A stretch of DNA of 34,610 bases from an uncultured Pelagibacteraceae bacterium. Its GTDB lineage: Bacteria; Pseudomonadota; Alphaproteobacteria; Pelagibacterales; Pelagibacteraceae. The translations under genes and the position numbers were made by a program. Positions 23,107-32,443 of the stretch are shown here, piece by piece; position 1 is the stretch's first letter, and every line of letters begins with the position of its first letter. Under the pieces are notes generated by a model. The model saw nothing but the letters and a program-made list of their open reading frames with translations, was not told the DNA's origin and did not search any database. The stretch is taken from NCBI GenBank assembly GCA_902565935.1, contig CACFGT010000015.1:1-34610 (forward strand), read 5' to 3'.

Positions 23107-25203
23107 ATGAACATAAATAAATTTATTAATAATTTTTTAATTTTTGTAGCGAAAAGACTAATAGAGATTTTTGGAGTAATAACCTCAATTTTTGGAATTC
23201 TATTACTTTTCGCCCTAATTTCGTATTCACCTGAGGATCCAAATTTTATTTTTCCAGAAAATACTAAAATAAAAAATTTACTAGGTTTTCAGGGAAGTTA
23301 TATTTCAGATATATTTTTGCAATCAATTGGACTGATTTCATTTTTGATTCCATTTACATATATTTTCACTGGAATAAAAATTTTTAAAAGTAAAGAAATT
23401 TTCGTATTTTTAGAAAATACATTTTATATTATTTTATATTTAATAATTGGAGCCTTATTTTTTAATTCTTTTTACTATTCAGATATATTTACAGTATATT
23501 ATCTTAATGGAAATGGAGGATTTGTAGGAAATTATTTAAGTAATAATTTTATTGGAGATCTAATTTCAACAAATCAAAAATTTTCATACTATATTTTAAT
23601 TATTTTTATATTACTGTTTTTTTTACTTAGTATTAATTTTAATATGAATACTTTTTTATTAATAATTAAAACAATATTCAAAAAAATCTTTAAAAATAAA
23701 AATCAAAACTATACTAATAAAAATGAAATTATTAATGAATATATTCCTCAGGAAGAAATCAAAAATTTGATACAAGAGGATTTACCCTTTATAAAATCAG
23801 ATGCTGCTAAAGAGTCTCAGAATATTAAATTTCAATTACCAAAAATAGATTTACTAAAAAAACCATTAAGTTCAGAAAAGAATAAATCAATTGATAATGA
23901 ATATAAAGATCCAAAATTTCTTGAAAAAATTCTTTTAGATTTTGGTGTTGATGGAACAATTAAAAAAATTAATCAAGGACCCGTGGTTACTCTTAATGAA
24001 TTTGAGCCTGCAGCTGGAATTAAAGTATCAAAAATTATCAACCTATCTGATGATATTGCTCGAAATACTAGTTCAGAGTCTGCTAGAATAGCCACAATAC
24101 CTGGTAGAAATACTATTGGAATTGAGTTACCGAATTCTACAAGAGAAAATGTTTACCTAAGTGAAATATTAAATAATTCAGAATTTAAAAAGAAAGATAT
24201 TAAATTACCTATTGCTTTAGGTAAGAATATTTCTGGCATTCCTATTATTAGTGACCTAACTTCAATGCCTCATCTTCTTATCGCAGGTACAACCGGCTCA
24301 GGGAAATCTGTTTGTATAAACACCATTATTCTCTCACTTCTCTACAGACATACACCTGAAAAATGCAAATTTATTTTAATTGATCCTAAAATGTTAGAGC
24401 TCTCTACATACGAAGGTATCCCACATTTACTTTGTCCTGTAATAACAGAAGCAAAAAAAGCAGCTTCAGTTTTAGGATGGGTGGTTAAAGAAATGGAAAG
24501 TAGGTATAGGTTAATGACTAAAGAGGGAGTTAGAAATATAGATAGTTATAATTTAAAACATAAACTTCCAATGCCATATATTGTTGTTGTGGTGGATGAA
24601 ATGTCAGACTTAATGTTAGTAGCAGGAAAAGAAATAGAAAATTATATTCAAAAATTATCTCAAATGGCAAGAGCAGCTGGTATTCACATTATAATGGCGA
24701 CACAGAGACCTAGTGTAGATGTGATTACTGGAACTATTAAGGCAAATTTTCCAACAAGAGTTTCTTTTCAGGTTTCATCTAAAATTGACAGTCGAACTAT
24801 TTTAGGTGAACAAGGTGCAGAACAATTACTGGGTAAAGGCGATATGCTTTTTATGTCCTCAGCAAATAGAATAATTAGAATTCATGCACCATTTGTATCC
24901 GATGATGAGATAGAAAAAGTAAATAATTTCATTAGATCACAAGCTGAGCCTGATTATGTAGATGAAATTTTAAATTTTGCGGATGAAAAGGAAATGAATA
25001 ATAAATCAAAAAGTGATGGAGATAAGGATGAGCTTTATCAAACTGCGGTGGAAATCGTAAAATCTGAGGGAAAGGCTTCAACATCTTTTTTGCAAAGAAA
25101 ATTACAAATTGGTTATAATAGAGCTGCAAGAATAATTGATATGATGGAGACTGAAGGAATTGTAAGTAAAGCAAATCATGTTGGTAAACGTGATGTTTTA
25201 TAA
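23107..25203 (+). CDS. ftsK: DNA translocase FtsK
   Basis: A 698-residue hexameric DNA pump at the division septum that clears and aligns chromosome termini. Four or so N-terminal membrane helices (about 18-40, 72-95, 105-122, 160-180) are followed by a short charged linker (about 190-260, far shorter than in E. coli), the alpha/beta motor with Walker A GTTGSGKS (394-401), a VVVDEMSDLM Walker B, and MATQRPSVDVITG. The gamma winged-helix domain follows (DELYQTAVEIVKSEGKASTS... to GIVSKANHVG at the end), which in other bacteria reads KOPS DNA signs. The gene overlaps lolA. Confidence 0.96.
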   Translation: MNINKFINNFLIFVAKRLIEIFGVITSIFGILLLFALISYSPEDPNFIFPENTKIKNLLGFQGSYISDIFLQSIGLISFLIPFTYIFTGIKIFKSKEIFVFLENTFYIILYLIIGALFFNSFYYSDIFTVYYLNGNGGFVGNYLSNNFIGDLISTNQKFSYYILIIFILLFFLLSINFNMNTFLLIIKTIFKKIFKNKNQNYTNKNEIINEYIPQEEIKNLIQEDLPFIKSDAAKESQNIKFQLPKIDLLKKPLSSEKNKSIDNEYKDPKFLEKILLDFGVDGTIKKINQGPVVTLNEFEPAAGIKVSKIINLSDDIARNTSSESARIATIPGRNTIGIELPNSTRENVYLSEILNNSEFKKKDIKLPIALGKNISGIPIISDLTSMPHLLIAGTTGSGKSVCINTIILSLLYRHTPEKCKFILIDPKMLELSTYEGIPHLLCPVITEAKKAASVLGWVVKEMESRYRLMTKEGVRNIDSYNLKHKLPMPYIVVVVDEMSDLMLVAGKEIENYIQKLSQMARAAGIHIIMATQRPSVDVITGTIKANFPTRVSFQVSSKIDSRTILGEQGAEQLLGKGDMLFMSSANRIIRIHAPFVSDDEIEKVNNFIRSQAEPDYVDEILNFADEKEMNNKSKSDGDKDELYQTAVEIVKSEGKASTSFLQRKLQIGYNRAARIIDMMETEGIVSKANHVGKRDVL

Positions 25204-25750
25204 AAAAAAAATATTTTTAATTTTAATTATCCTTTTCTTTAATTCAAAAACCCTTGCCTCAATTAAAGAAAATATAGTTCAAAACTTAAAAGATATTAAT
25301 AATGTTTCTTTTAATTTTGAACAAAATATAAATGGAAAAATAGAAAATGGATCATGCATAATTGAATATCCAAAAAAAATATATTGTAAATATGACTTAA
25401 GTAACCAAAAAATTTTAGTCTCTAATGGTCAATCCCTTGTAATTAAAACAATAAGTGGTTTTTATCAATATCCAATATCTAAAACACCATTGAATTTCAT
25501 TCTCAACAAAGAATTTTTATTGGAGAAAATAAATAATTTAAATGAAAGAATTGTTGAAGAAAAATTTGTCAATTTCAATTTTATAGAAAACGATAACGAA
25601 GTTAATATTTTTTTTGATACAAAAACTCATAACTTAATTGGTTGGCAAACTTTGGATATTTATCAAAATTTAAGTATTACTTATTTAAATTCTATCATTA
25701 AAAATCAAAAACTTAAAAAAAATATTTTTGAACTTCCCGATAGAAATTAA
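25193..25750 (+). CDS. lolA: LolA-like outer-membrane lipoprotein carrier protein
   Basis: A 185-residue periplasmic chaperone that would carry lipoproteins to the outer membrane. The first 22 residues are a signal peptide (FYKKKIFLILIILFFNSKTLAS). The mature part shows the LolA pattern: IKENIVQNLKDINNVSFNFEQN, a CIIEYPKKIYCKY strand, and VSNGQSLVI followed by YPISKTPLNFIL. I chose ATG at 25193, which overlaps the end of ftsK by 11 bases and puts the basic residues at the front of the signal; an in-frame ATG at 25178 adds five residues. Position after ftsK agrees with other Alphaproteobacteria. Its stop shares the bases TTAA with the convergent acetyltransferase gene. Confidence 0.88.
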   Translation: MFYKKKIFLILIILFFNSKTLASIKENIVQNLKDINNVSFNFEQNINGKIENGSCIIEYPKKIYCKYDLSNQKILVSNGQSLVIKTISGFYQYPISKTPLNFILNKEFLLEKINNLNERIVEEKFVNFNFIENDNEVNIFFDTKTHNLIGWQTLDIYQNLSITYLNSIIKNQKLKKNIFELPDRN

Positions 25751-26250
25751 AGAAAAACTTTTTCTTTTTTAAAAATTTTCATTCCTCTTGATAAATAATT
25801 TTTTAATGCATTTTTATGATCTAAAGAGCAAGTATGGACCCAGACTCTTTTCACTTTTATTAAAAAAGAATTTTTAATTGCTTCTGATAAAAGAAATGAA
25901 CCTAGTTTTTGATTTTGATATTCCTCAAGCAATCCTAAATAAGCTATTTCAATTTCATTTTTATCCTTATGAAAAATTAGCTCAAAATACCCAGCAAGAT
26001 CATCTTTTTTTTTCAAAACATAAGTTTGAACCTCTTTATTAAAAACATATTCTGTCCATTGTTTATCGGTCCAAACAAGACGATCAATCCAATGATGGTT
26101 CTTACCTATATTTTTATAAAAAAATTTGTTCAACTGAAAATTTTTTGGCTCTAAAATATTTAAAGAAAGATCTATTGATTTATTTTCAACAGCATTTAAT
26201 TCTTGAATTGAATTAATTTCTAAATAATTTCTTTCGACGTTTTTTATCAC
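25747..26250 (-). CDS. GNAT-family N-acetyltransferase
   Basis: A 167-residue protein with the GNAT core: YFELIF...IEIAYLGLLEEYQNQKLGSFLLSEAI (about 92-128), where the Q/R-x-x-G-x-like acetyl-CoA loop is QNQKLGS, followed by VWVHTC and NALKNYLSRGMKIFKKE, the typical final strand. The N-terminal 60 residues are less conserved. Substrate unknown. Its start overlaps the HIT gene's stop by four bases on the same strand, so it is translationally coupled and is the last gene of the his-containing run. Confidence 0.82.
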   Translation of the reverse strand: MIKNVERNYLEINSIQELNAVENKSIDLSLNILEPKNFQLNKFFYKNIGKNHHWIDRLVWTDKQWTEYVFNKEVQTYVLKKKDDLAGYFELIFHKDKNEIEIAYLGLLEEYQNQKLGSFLLSEAIKNSFLIKVKRVWVHTCSLDHKNALKNYLSRGMKIFKKEKVFL

Positions 26251-26612
26251 TCGACCATTTTACCAACTTTTTCACCTCCAAATAAATGAAAATGTAAATG
26301 AGGTACTTCTTGACCGCCGTGCTCACTAATATTTGCTAAGGCTCTGTATCCTTTTCCAGTATCAACAGAGATACCAAGCTTAGTTGCAACAATGTTAATA
26401 CCTTTTAATAATCCAACCATTTCATCTGATGAAGCATTTAGACAAAAATCATCCAGATCAACAAATTTACCTTTTGGTATGACTAATGCGTGAATTTTTT
26501 TTTGAGGATTAATATCGTAAAAAGATAAAATAAATTTATCCTCATATATTTTTTTACAAGGTATTTCTCCTTTTAGTATTTTTGCAAAAATATTATTTTC
26601 ATCATATTTCAT
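26247..26612 (-). CDS. HIT family nucleotide-binding protein (HinT-like)
   Basis: A 121-residue protein of the histidine triad superfamily. The start FAKILKGEIPCKKIYED and the DINPQKKIHALVIPK segment are typical of HinT, and the catalytic HxHxH triad is H105-L-H107-F-H109 in VPHLHFHLFGG. Such proteins hydrolyse nucleoside phosphoramidates, including adenylated lysine. It is adjacent to hisE and the methyltransferase on the same strand and is coupled to the GNAT gene. Confidence 0.94.
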   Translation of the reverse strand: MKYDENNIFAKILKGEIPCKKIYEDKFILSFYDINPQKKIHALVIPKGKFVDLDDFCLNASSDEMVGLLKGINIVATKLGISVDTGKGYRALANISEHGGQEVPHLHFHLFGGEKVGKMVE

Positions 26613-26633
26613 TAATATATTATCATTTATTAA

Positions 26634-27488
26634 TTAAGCTTTTTCTATAAAAATAATTTCAGGTAAACTTTGATTTTTATAAAAAAAATTACCTTTTTCA
26701 AAAAAGATATTCTTAATATCAGATTGAATATTTTTTTTCTCTACAGAAGTTAAGTACTGTGATTTGTGATCACCATTCTTTTTTACTGACTCCAAAAACT
26801 CATTAACACCATAATCCATTTTATCATGATTTAATGAGGGTATTTGCAAATATTGTGTGGTGTCTTCTATCACATATATGCCCTTTTTTTTAAGTTTAGG
26901 TAAAAAACAATTTAATGTTAAAATTTGGTCTCGCTTATTATGACTACCATCATCGATAATTATATCAAAATCGTCTTTAATATAATGTGCTAATTCATTT
27001 ATTATATTTTTTGATTGAGTATCGATAAAAATTGATCTAATTTTTTTTGAATAATACCTCATATTAAAAGGATTGATATCTAAAGAAACAATTTTTGAAT
27101 TTTGAAAATATTTGATAAAACTGGCGGTACCTGATCCTAACAAAGAGCCAATTTCTAAAATTTTTATGACATCGTTATTTTTGAATTTTGATAAATATTT
27201 CTCATAATGTACAGAATAATTATGTCCTTTCTGAATTTTATTAACAATTTTTACTTCTGAACCTTTATCTGTATTAAAATAAACAAACAATTTATTTAAA
27301 TCATTAGAATCCAGTCCAATTATTTTATCTACATTTATTTTATTGATATTGAGAAAAATTTTAATTTTGAACAATAAAAATTTATAAGGAAAGCTAAAAA
27401 GTTTGCTTAAAGCTTTAATAAAATTTTTTTTTTCGATTTGTGATTTAATCAAAGTTCTATAAGAGAAAAAAAAATCGTTTAAGTTCAT
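26634..27488 (-). CDS. Class I SAM-dependent methyltransferase (macrocin/MycE-like O-methyltransferase type)
   Basis: A 284-residue protein. The SAM-binding loop ILEIGSLLGSGT (about 112-123) is followed by SLDINPFN, an IDTQ segment and a DDFDIIIDDGSHNKRDQ motif (about 171-187), then GIYVIEDTTQYL. The IIDDGSH plus EDT pattern is shared with sugar O-methyltransferases such as those for demethylmacrocin and mycinose. A sugar or surface-glycan methylation role is inference. It sits 13 bases after hisE and is probably transcribed with the his genes, though it has no evident link to histidine synthesis. Confidence 0.8.
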   Translation of the reverse strand: MNLNDFFFSYRTLIKSQIEKKNFIKALSKLFSFPYKFLLFKIKIFLNINKINVDKIIGLDSNDLNKLFVYFNTDKGSEVKIVNKIQKGHNYSVHYEKYLSKFKNNDVIKILEIGSLLGSGTASFIKYFQNSKIVSLDINPFNMRYYSKKIRSIFIDTQSKNIINELAHYIKDDFDIIIDDGSHNKRDQILTLNCFLPKLKKKGIYVIEDTTQYLQIPSLNHDKMDYGVNEFLESVKKNGDHKSQYLTSVEKKNIQSDIKNIFFEKGNFFYKNQSLPEIIFIEKA

Positions 27489-27501
27489 ATAATTAAACTT
27501 T

Positions 27502-27774
27502 CTATTTTCTTCTTTTGTCTAATTCATTCATGACATCCTCAATCTTAATATCATTAGCTTCTAAATACATCGTTAAATGATAAAAGACGTCAGCGGCCTC
27601 GTGGATTTTATTTGTATCTTTCTCAATAGCCTCAATTAATTCATTTATTTCTTCAAGAACCTTTTCTTTGCTAAGAGATTTATTGTCTAATAATTTATTT
27701 GTATAGGATCCATCAATTGGTTTTTTTTTTCTTTCTCTTGCAATATTAAATAACTTTTCTAAGGAACTAAGCAT
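27502..27774 (-). CDS. hisE: Phosphoribosyl-ATP diphosphatase
   Basis: A 90-residue all-alpha MazG-like enzyme releasing pyrophosphate from phosphoribosyl-ATP in the second step of histidine synthesis. Motifs: the helical start SLEKLFNIA..., SYTNKLL, KEKVLEEINELIEAIE (metal-binding Glu cluster) and HEAADVFYHLTMYL. A stand-alone hisE, not fused to hisI, is usual in Alphaproteobacteria. It begins one base after hisF. Confidence 0.95.
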   Translation of the reverse strand: MLSSLEKLFNIARERKKKPIDGSYTNKLLDNKSLSKEKVLEEINELIEAIEKDTNKIHEAADVFYHLTMYLEANDIKIEDVMNELDKRRK

Positions 27775-27775
27775 C

Positions 27776-28531
27776 TTAAATTCTAACAGGTATTCCTTTT
27801 GAGTCCAAATAATCCTTAGCTTCTTTTATAGAATATTTACCATAATGAAATATTGAAGCCGCTAAAACTGCACTAGCCTTACCTAGTTTAATTCCATCTA
27901 TCAGATGATCTAAATTGCCTACACCTCCTGATGCAATTACAGGAATATTCACTTTAGATGAAATTTTAGACATTAAATCAATATCGTAACCAACTTGTGT
28001 GCCGTCTCTGTCCATAGATGTTACCAATAACTCTCCTGCACCATTTTCTTCCATTTGTTTTGCGTATTCCAAAGCATCGATACCACTATTATTCCTTCCT
28101 CCATGAGTAAATACTTCCCATCTATCTCCATTGTTCTTTGCATCTATCGCAACTACAATACATTGAGATCCAAACTTTTTTGAGCTTTCAATTACAACTT
28201 TTGAGTTTTCAACTGCAGCTGTGTTAATTGAGACTTTATCAGCACCACAATTTAATAATTTATTGATATCCTCTACACTTCTTATTCCCCCACCTACAGT
28301 CAAAGGAACGAAACACTTCTTTGAAGTTTTTTCAACAACATCATAAATAATATCTCTATTTTCATTAGAAGCAGTTATATCCAAAAAACAAATCTCATCA
28401 GCTCCACCATCACTATAAATTTTTGCTTGTTCAACAGGATCACCTGCGTCTTTTAAATCAACGAAGTTAATTCCTTTTACAACACGTCCATTTTTAACAT
28501 CTAAACAAGGAATAATTCTATTTTTAAGCAT
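27776..28531 (-). CDS. hisF: Imidazole glycerol phosphate synthase, cyclase subunit
   Basis: A 251-residue TIM barrel. It begins [20 protein letters not shown], where D11 is a catalytic acid, and contains [32 protein letters not shown], a DAKN segment (the second catalytic Asp), [11 protein letters not shown] and ASGGVGN. It works with HisH, which supplies ammonia from glutamine, to form imidazole glycerol phosphate and AICAR. The AICAR feeds PurH, also in this window. Its start overlaps hisA's end by 8 bases. Confidence 0.97.
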   Translation of the reverse strand: MLKNRIIPCLDVKNGRVVKGINFVDLKDAGDPVEQAKIYSDGGADEICFLDITASNENRDIIYDVVEKTSKKCFVPLTVGGGIRSVEDINKLLNCGADKVSINTAAVENSKVVIESSKKFGSQCIVVAIDAKNNGDRWEVFTHGGRNNSGIDALEYAKQMEENGAGELLVTSMDRDGTQVGYDIDLMSKISSKVNIPVIASGGVGNLDHLIDGIKLGKASAVLAASIFHYGKYSIKEAKDYLDSKGIPVRI

Positions 28532-29240
28532 CTTCCTTCACAAGCTCCTCTAATTTTATATCACCATCATAAATAGCTTTACCAACTATTATACCTTCAA
28601 TATTCTTTAAACTCTTCGCCTTTTTAATATCATCTATAGATGAAACTCCTCCGGATATGATCACGGGACAATTTGATATCTGAGCAATCTTTAAAGTTTC
28701 TTCAAAATTTGGACTTTGTTTCATTCCATCCCGATTTATATCGGTATAAATCAATCTACTAACACCATAATCATTAACTTCTTTTAAGAAATCTAAAACT
28801 AATTGATTAGAATTTTCTTTCCATCCAGACAAAGATAAAAAACTATCCTTGGTGTCTAGACCTAAAGCAATTTTGTTTGGAAATTTTTTGCATGCTTGTT
28901 TTAAAAAATTTTTATCTTTTATAGCAGCACTTCCTAGAATTACTTTCTCAACACCAATATCAGTATATTTTTGAATACTATCGAAGTTCCTAACGCCACC
29001 ACCTATCTCAATATTTAGATCATATTTCGCAACTATATCCTGAATAATATCTAAATTTACTGTCTTACCTGTCAAAGCTCCATCTAAATCAACAATATGT
29101 AAATTTTTAAAACCATAATCTTTATATTTTCCAGCTTGCTCAATTGGAGAAATTTTGTACTCAGTTTTATTATCAAAATCTCCTTTAATTAACCTCACAC
29201 ACTTTTTGTCTTTGATGTCTATAGCTGGAAATATTTTCAT
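28524..29240 (-). CDS. hisA: ProFAR isomerase
   Basis: A 238-residue TIM barrel related to HisF, converting ProFAR to PRFAR. Signature sequences: [19 protein letters not shown] with catalytic D8, [42 protein letters not shown] with the second catalytic Asp, and SGGVSSIDD. It starts directly after the hisH stop (no spacer) and overlaps hisF by 8 bases, so the order hisB-H-A-F-E is kept on the minus strand. Confidence 0.97.
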   Translation of the reverse strand: MKIFPAIDIKDKKCVRLIKGDFDNKTEYKISPIEQAGKYKDYGFKNLHIVDLDGALTGKTVNLDIIQDIVAKYDLNIEIGGGVRNFDSIQKYTDIGVEKVILGSAAIKDKNFLKQACKKFPNKIALGLDTKDSFLSLSGWKENSNQLVLDFLKEVNDYGVSRLIYTDINRDGMKQSPNFEETLKIAQISNCPVIISGGVSSIDDIKKAKSLKNIEGIIVGKAIYDGDIKLEELVKEDA

Positions 29241-29867
29241 TTATAACTCTAAAAAATTGTTGATTATTTTTAGCCCTATTTTGTCACTCTTTTCAGGATG
29301 AAACTGGGTTCCGAAAATATTTTCCTTTTCAACAGAGCAGACGATATTTGAAGAATAATCTGTAGTTGAGGAAATTATGTTTTTATCATTTGGAATAAAT
29401 TCATAACTATGCACAAAATACATATGAGAATTATTTTTTATATCTTTAAAAATTTTACTATCTTTAACAATATTGATTTGATTCCACCCAATATGAGGTA
29501 GTTTATACTTACCGTTTTGATTATCTATTTTTGAAACTTTACCTGAAATCCAGCCCAATCCTTTTGTTTCAGTTTCTTCATACCCAATATCAGCAAACAT
29601 TTGTAAACCAACACAAATTCCAAGAAGTGGTTTTTTGTTAGTTATTGCAAATTCGTTAAGTGTATCTGTAAGGCCATTAATCTTTTTTAAAGCGTCTACA
29701 CAGCTTTTAAACGAGCCCTGCCCTGGTAATACAACTTTGTCGCTTGATTTGATTTTATTTAAATCTGAAGTAACTTTGATATTTATATTATTTTTAGCAA
29801 CTTCCTTAAAAGAGTTTATCACCGAGCTTATATTGCCCGAATTATAATCAACAATTGTTACGTTCAT
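29241..29867 (-). CDS. hisH: Imidazole glycerol phosphate synthase, glutaminase subunit
   Basis: A 208-residue class I glutamine amidotransferase that feeds ammonia to HisF. Landmarks: VTIVDYNSGNISSV start, VLPGQGSF, the nucleophile C85 in GICVGLQMF, GLGWISG, PHIGWNQ, and the His-Glu pair in TQFHPEKS near the end. It begins 5 bases after hisB and abuts hisA. Confidence 0.97.
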   Translation of the reverse strand: MNVTIVDYNSGNISSVINSFKEVAKNNINIKVTSDLNKIKSSDKVVLPGQGSFKSCVDALKKINGLTDTLNEFAITNKKPLLGICVGLQMFADIGYEETETKGLGWISGKVSKIDNQNGKYKLPHIGWNQINIVKDSKIFKDIKNNSHMYFVHSYEFIPNDKNIISSTTDYSSNIVCSVEKENIFGTQFHPEKSDKIGLKIINNFLEL

Positions 29868-29872
29868 TAAAC

Positions 29873-30463
29873 TTACAAAGAACCTTTAGTAGAAGGAATT
29901 GATTTTTTATTTCTTGGATCCATTTCCAGAGCAGTTCTCAAGGATCTTGCTAAGCCTTTAAAACAAGACTCAATTATGTGGTGACTATTATCACCATAAA
30001 TGTTTTCAACGTGCAATGTAATTCCAGCAGCTTGCGAAAAAGCTTGGAACCATTCTTTGAATAATTCTGTATCCATCTCTCCAAGCTTTTCTACTTTAAG
30101 CTTAACTTTCCAAATTAAATAAGGTCTATTTGAAACATCTATTGCAACTCTAGTTAATGTTTCATCCATTGGTATCATGGCATGTGCGTATCTCTTAATT
30201 CCTATGAATTTTTTTGATGCTTTTTTTAAAGCTTCTCCAATTGCAATCCCTGTATCTTCTGTTGTGTGATGCAAATCAATGTGAGTATCACCTTTAGCTT
30301 TGATATTCATATCTATTGATGAATGCTTAGACAATTGTTCAAGCATATGATTTAAAAAACCAATACCTGTGTCAATTTTATATTTACCTTTACCATCAAT
30401 ATTTAGGTCAACACTGATACTTGTCTCTTTAGTCTTTCTACTAATTTTGCCTTTACGCGTCAT
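29873..30463 (-). CDS. hisB: Imidazoleglycerol-phosphate dehydratase
   Basis: A 196-residue single-function HisB with no phosphatase domain, the normal form outside Enterobacteria. Motifs: [16 protein letters not shown], the manganese-binding [10 protein letters not shown] (LHHTTED visible at about 69-75), DVSNRPYL, and [16 protein letters not shown] near the C-terminus. It is the first gene of the his unit. A promoter match at 30475-30503 would give a leader of only about five bases. Confidence 0.97.
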   Translation of the reverse strand: MTRKGKISRKTKETSISVDLNIDGKGKYKIDTGIGFLNHMLEQLSKHSSIDMNIKAKGDTHIDLHHTTEDTGIAIGEALKKASKKFIGIKRYAHAMIPMDETLTRVAIDVSNRPYLIWKVKLKVEKLGEMDTELFKEWFQAFSQAAGITLHVENIYGDNSHHIIESCFKGLARSLRTALEMDPRNKKSIPSTKGSL

Positions 30464-30474
30464 AATTAAAAACA

Positions 30475-30503
30475 GGTATACATATATTATCCAATTATGG
30501 CAA
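30475..30503 (-). promoter_or_regulatory. Possible sigma-70 promoter for the his operon
   Basis: On the minus strand TTGCCA (30503-30498) is followed after 17 bases by TATACC (30480-30475), 12 bases before the hisB ATG. The -35 box matches the consensus TTGACA in five of six bases; the -10 box matches in four of six. The predicted RNA would start about five bases before the start codon. No attenuator or T-box-like leader can fit, so his regulation of that type is absent here. Confidence 0.45.
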
Positions 30504-30519
30504 TAATACTAAACCTGCT

Positions 30520-30548
30520 CTTGAACTATGAAAATTAGTATCCATTTA
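30520..30548 (+). promoter_or_regulatory. Sigma-32 (RpoH)-type heat-shock promoter for hslVU
   Basis: CTTGAA (30520-30525) and, after a 14-base spacer, ATCCATTTA (30540-30548) match the heat-shock consensus CTTGAA ... CCCCATTTA, missing only two of the four C bases. Only six bases remain between the -10 element and the hslV ATG at 30555, so the predicted RNA starts at or next to the start codon. hslVU is a classic RpoH target, which supports the call. Confidence 0.65.
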
Positions 30549-30554
30549 TAAGCT

Positions 30555-31070
30555 ATGACAACAATTGTATTAGTAAGAAAAAATAAGGAAGTAGTTGTAG
30601 CAGGTGATGGCCAAGTAAGTATGGGAAACACTGTTGTTAAAAGCACTGCATCTAAAGTAAGAAAAATTGAAAAAAGAGGTGTTGTTGCAGGATTTGCAGG
30701 ATCAACAGCAGATGCTCTTACACTTTTTGAGAGATTAGAAGCAAAATTAGAAAAGCACGCAGGTAATTTATCTAGAGCTGCTGTTGAGCTAGCTAAAGAT
30801 TGGAGAACAGATAAATATTTGAGAAGATTAGAGGCTTTGATGGCTGTAGGTGATAAAGAAAATAGTTACATAATTTCTGGAACTGGAGATGTTTTAGAGC
30901 CGGAGGGTGATGTAATAGGAATTGGCTCAGGTGGTAATTACGCTTTAGCAGCAGGAAAGGTATTAATGGGAACAGATTTAAATGCTGAACAACTTGCTAA
31001 AAAAGCAATAGAGGTCGCCGCTGAAATATGTGTTTTTACCAATAATAATGTCAAAGTTGAAAAAATATAA
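30555..31070 (+). CDS. hslV: ATP-dependent protease subunit HslV (ClpQ)
   Basis: A 171-residue threonine protease forming the core of the HslVU complex. It starts MTTIV, so removal of Met exposes the nucleophile T2, and continues [27 protein letters not shown] and [11 protein letters not shown]. This places the catalytic Thr correctly and fixes the ATG at 30555 as the start. No Shine-Dalgarno sequence is present, consistent with a leaderless transcript from the heat-shock promoter. The hslU start overlaps its stop by one base (TAATG). Confidence 0.97.
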   Translation: MTTIVLVRKNKEVVVAGDGQVSMGNTVVKSTASKVRKIEKRGVVAGFAGSTADALTLFERLEAKLEKHAGNLSRAAVELAKDWRTDKYLRRLEALMAVGDKENSYIISGTGDVLEPEGDVIGIGSGGNYALAAGKVLMGTDLNAEQLAKKAIEVAAEICVFTNNNVKVEKI

Positions 31071-32443
31071 TGGACAATTCAAACGTTACAAAATTACATC
31101 CAAAAGACAAAAATTCATCTAAAGAAAATTTTTTAGGAACATCCCTATCTCCAAGAGAAATTGTCTCTGAACTTGATAGATTTGTAGTTGGGCAAAATAA
31201 AGCTAAACGAGCTGTTGCGGTTGCGTTAAGAAATAGATGGAGAAGACAAGCACTTAAAGGTGAAATGAAAAATGAAGTTTTGCCAAAAAATATTTTAATG
31301 ATTGGACCTACAGGTGTTGGTAAAACAGAAATATCTAGAAGATTATCAAAACTAGCTGAAGCACCTTTTGTAAAAGTTGAAGCTACAAGATTTACTGAAG
31401 TAGGCTATGTGGGTAGAGATGTTGAACAAATTGTAAGGGACCTAGTTGAAATTGCCATTTCAATGGAAAAAGTTAAAAAAAGAAAAGAGGTTAAAGCCAA
31501 AGCACAAAAATTAGCTGAGGATAAAGTTTTAGATGCATTGGTTGGCAAAAAAGCTAGTGCTGCAACACGAGAAAGTTTTAGACAAAGACTAAGAAATGGT
31601 GATTTGGATGATAATGAAATAGAAATCGCAGTGAGTGACTCTGGAAATAATTCTACATCTTTTGAAATTCCAGGAATGCCGGGTGCAAATGTTGGGATGA
31701 TTAATATCGGAGAGATGCTTGGAAAATCTATGGGCACTAAAGAAAAAAAGAAGAAAATGACTGTAAAAGAGTCTCATGAAATATTAATTAATGATGAGTC
31801 TGATAAATTAATAGAGAAAGATAAAATTATAAAAGCAGCTAAAATTTCAACTGAAAATAATGGGATAGTTTTTTTGGATGAGATCGATAAAATTTCAGGA
31901 AGAACTGACAGAGTTGGGGGTGATGTATCAAGAGAGGGAGTACAAAGGGATTTGCTTCCATTAATTGAAGGTACAACAGTAAATACAAAGTATGGTCCAA
32001 TTAAAACAGATCACATCTTATTTATTGCATCAGGAGCATTTCAACTTGCAAAACCATCTGATTTATTGCCAGAATTACAAGGTAGATTACCAATAAGGGT
32101 AGAACTTGAAGCTTTGACAAGTGAAGATTTTAAAAGAATCCTAAAAGAGCCAGATTACAGTTTAATTAAACAATATATAGCTCTTTTAAAAACCGAAAAT
32201 GTTGATCTTGAATTTTCTGATGATGGTATTGATGCGATAGCAAATATTGCGTCCGAAGTTAACTCTACAGTAGAAAATATTGGTGCAAGAAGACTTCATA
32301 CGATAATAGAAAAAATTTTAGATGAAATTAGTTTTACTGCAACTGACAGATCTGGTGAAAAAATTGTTATAAATAAGGAATATATTAATAAAAATTTAGA
32401 TAATTTGGTGAAAGATACAGATCTATCAAAGTTTATTTTATAA
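31070..32443 (+). CDS. hslU: ATP-dependent protease ATPase subunit HslU (ClpY)
   Basis: A 457-residue AAA+ unfoldase. [16 protein letters not shown] (about 27-41) is the normal HslU beginning, here preceded by an extra polar stretch of about 25 residues. Walker A GPTGVGKT is at 79-86; the intermediate I domain spans about 110-230, with VFLDEIDKI (Walker B), and [18 protein letters not shown], then [13 protein letters not shown] (sensor 2). It is coupled to hslV. Its 3' end overlaps the convergent methyltransferase gene by 11 bases. Confidence 0.97.
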   Translation: MDNSNVTKLHPKDKNSSKENFLGTSLSPREIVSELDRFVVGQNKAKRAVAVALRNRWRRQALKGEMKNEVLPKNILMIGPTGVGKTEISRRLSKLAEAPFVKVEATRFTEVGYVGRDVEQIVRDLVEIAISMEKVKKRKEVKAKAQKLAEDKVLDALVGKKASAATRESFRQRLRNGDLDDNEIEIAVSDSGNNSTSFEIPGMPGANVGMINIGEMLGKSMGTKEKKKKMTVKESHEILINDESDKLIEKDKIIKAAKISTENNGIVFLDEIDKISGRTDRVGGDVSREGVQRDLLPLIEGTTVNTKYGPIKTDHILFIASGAFQLAKPSDLLPELQGRLPIRVELEALTSEDFKRILKEPDYSLIKQYIALLKTENVDLEFSDDGIDAIANIASEVNSTVENIGARRLHTIIEKILDEISFTATDRSGEKIVINKEYINKNLDNLVKDTDLSKFIL

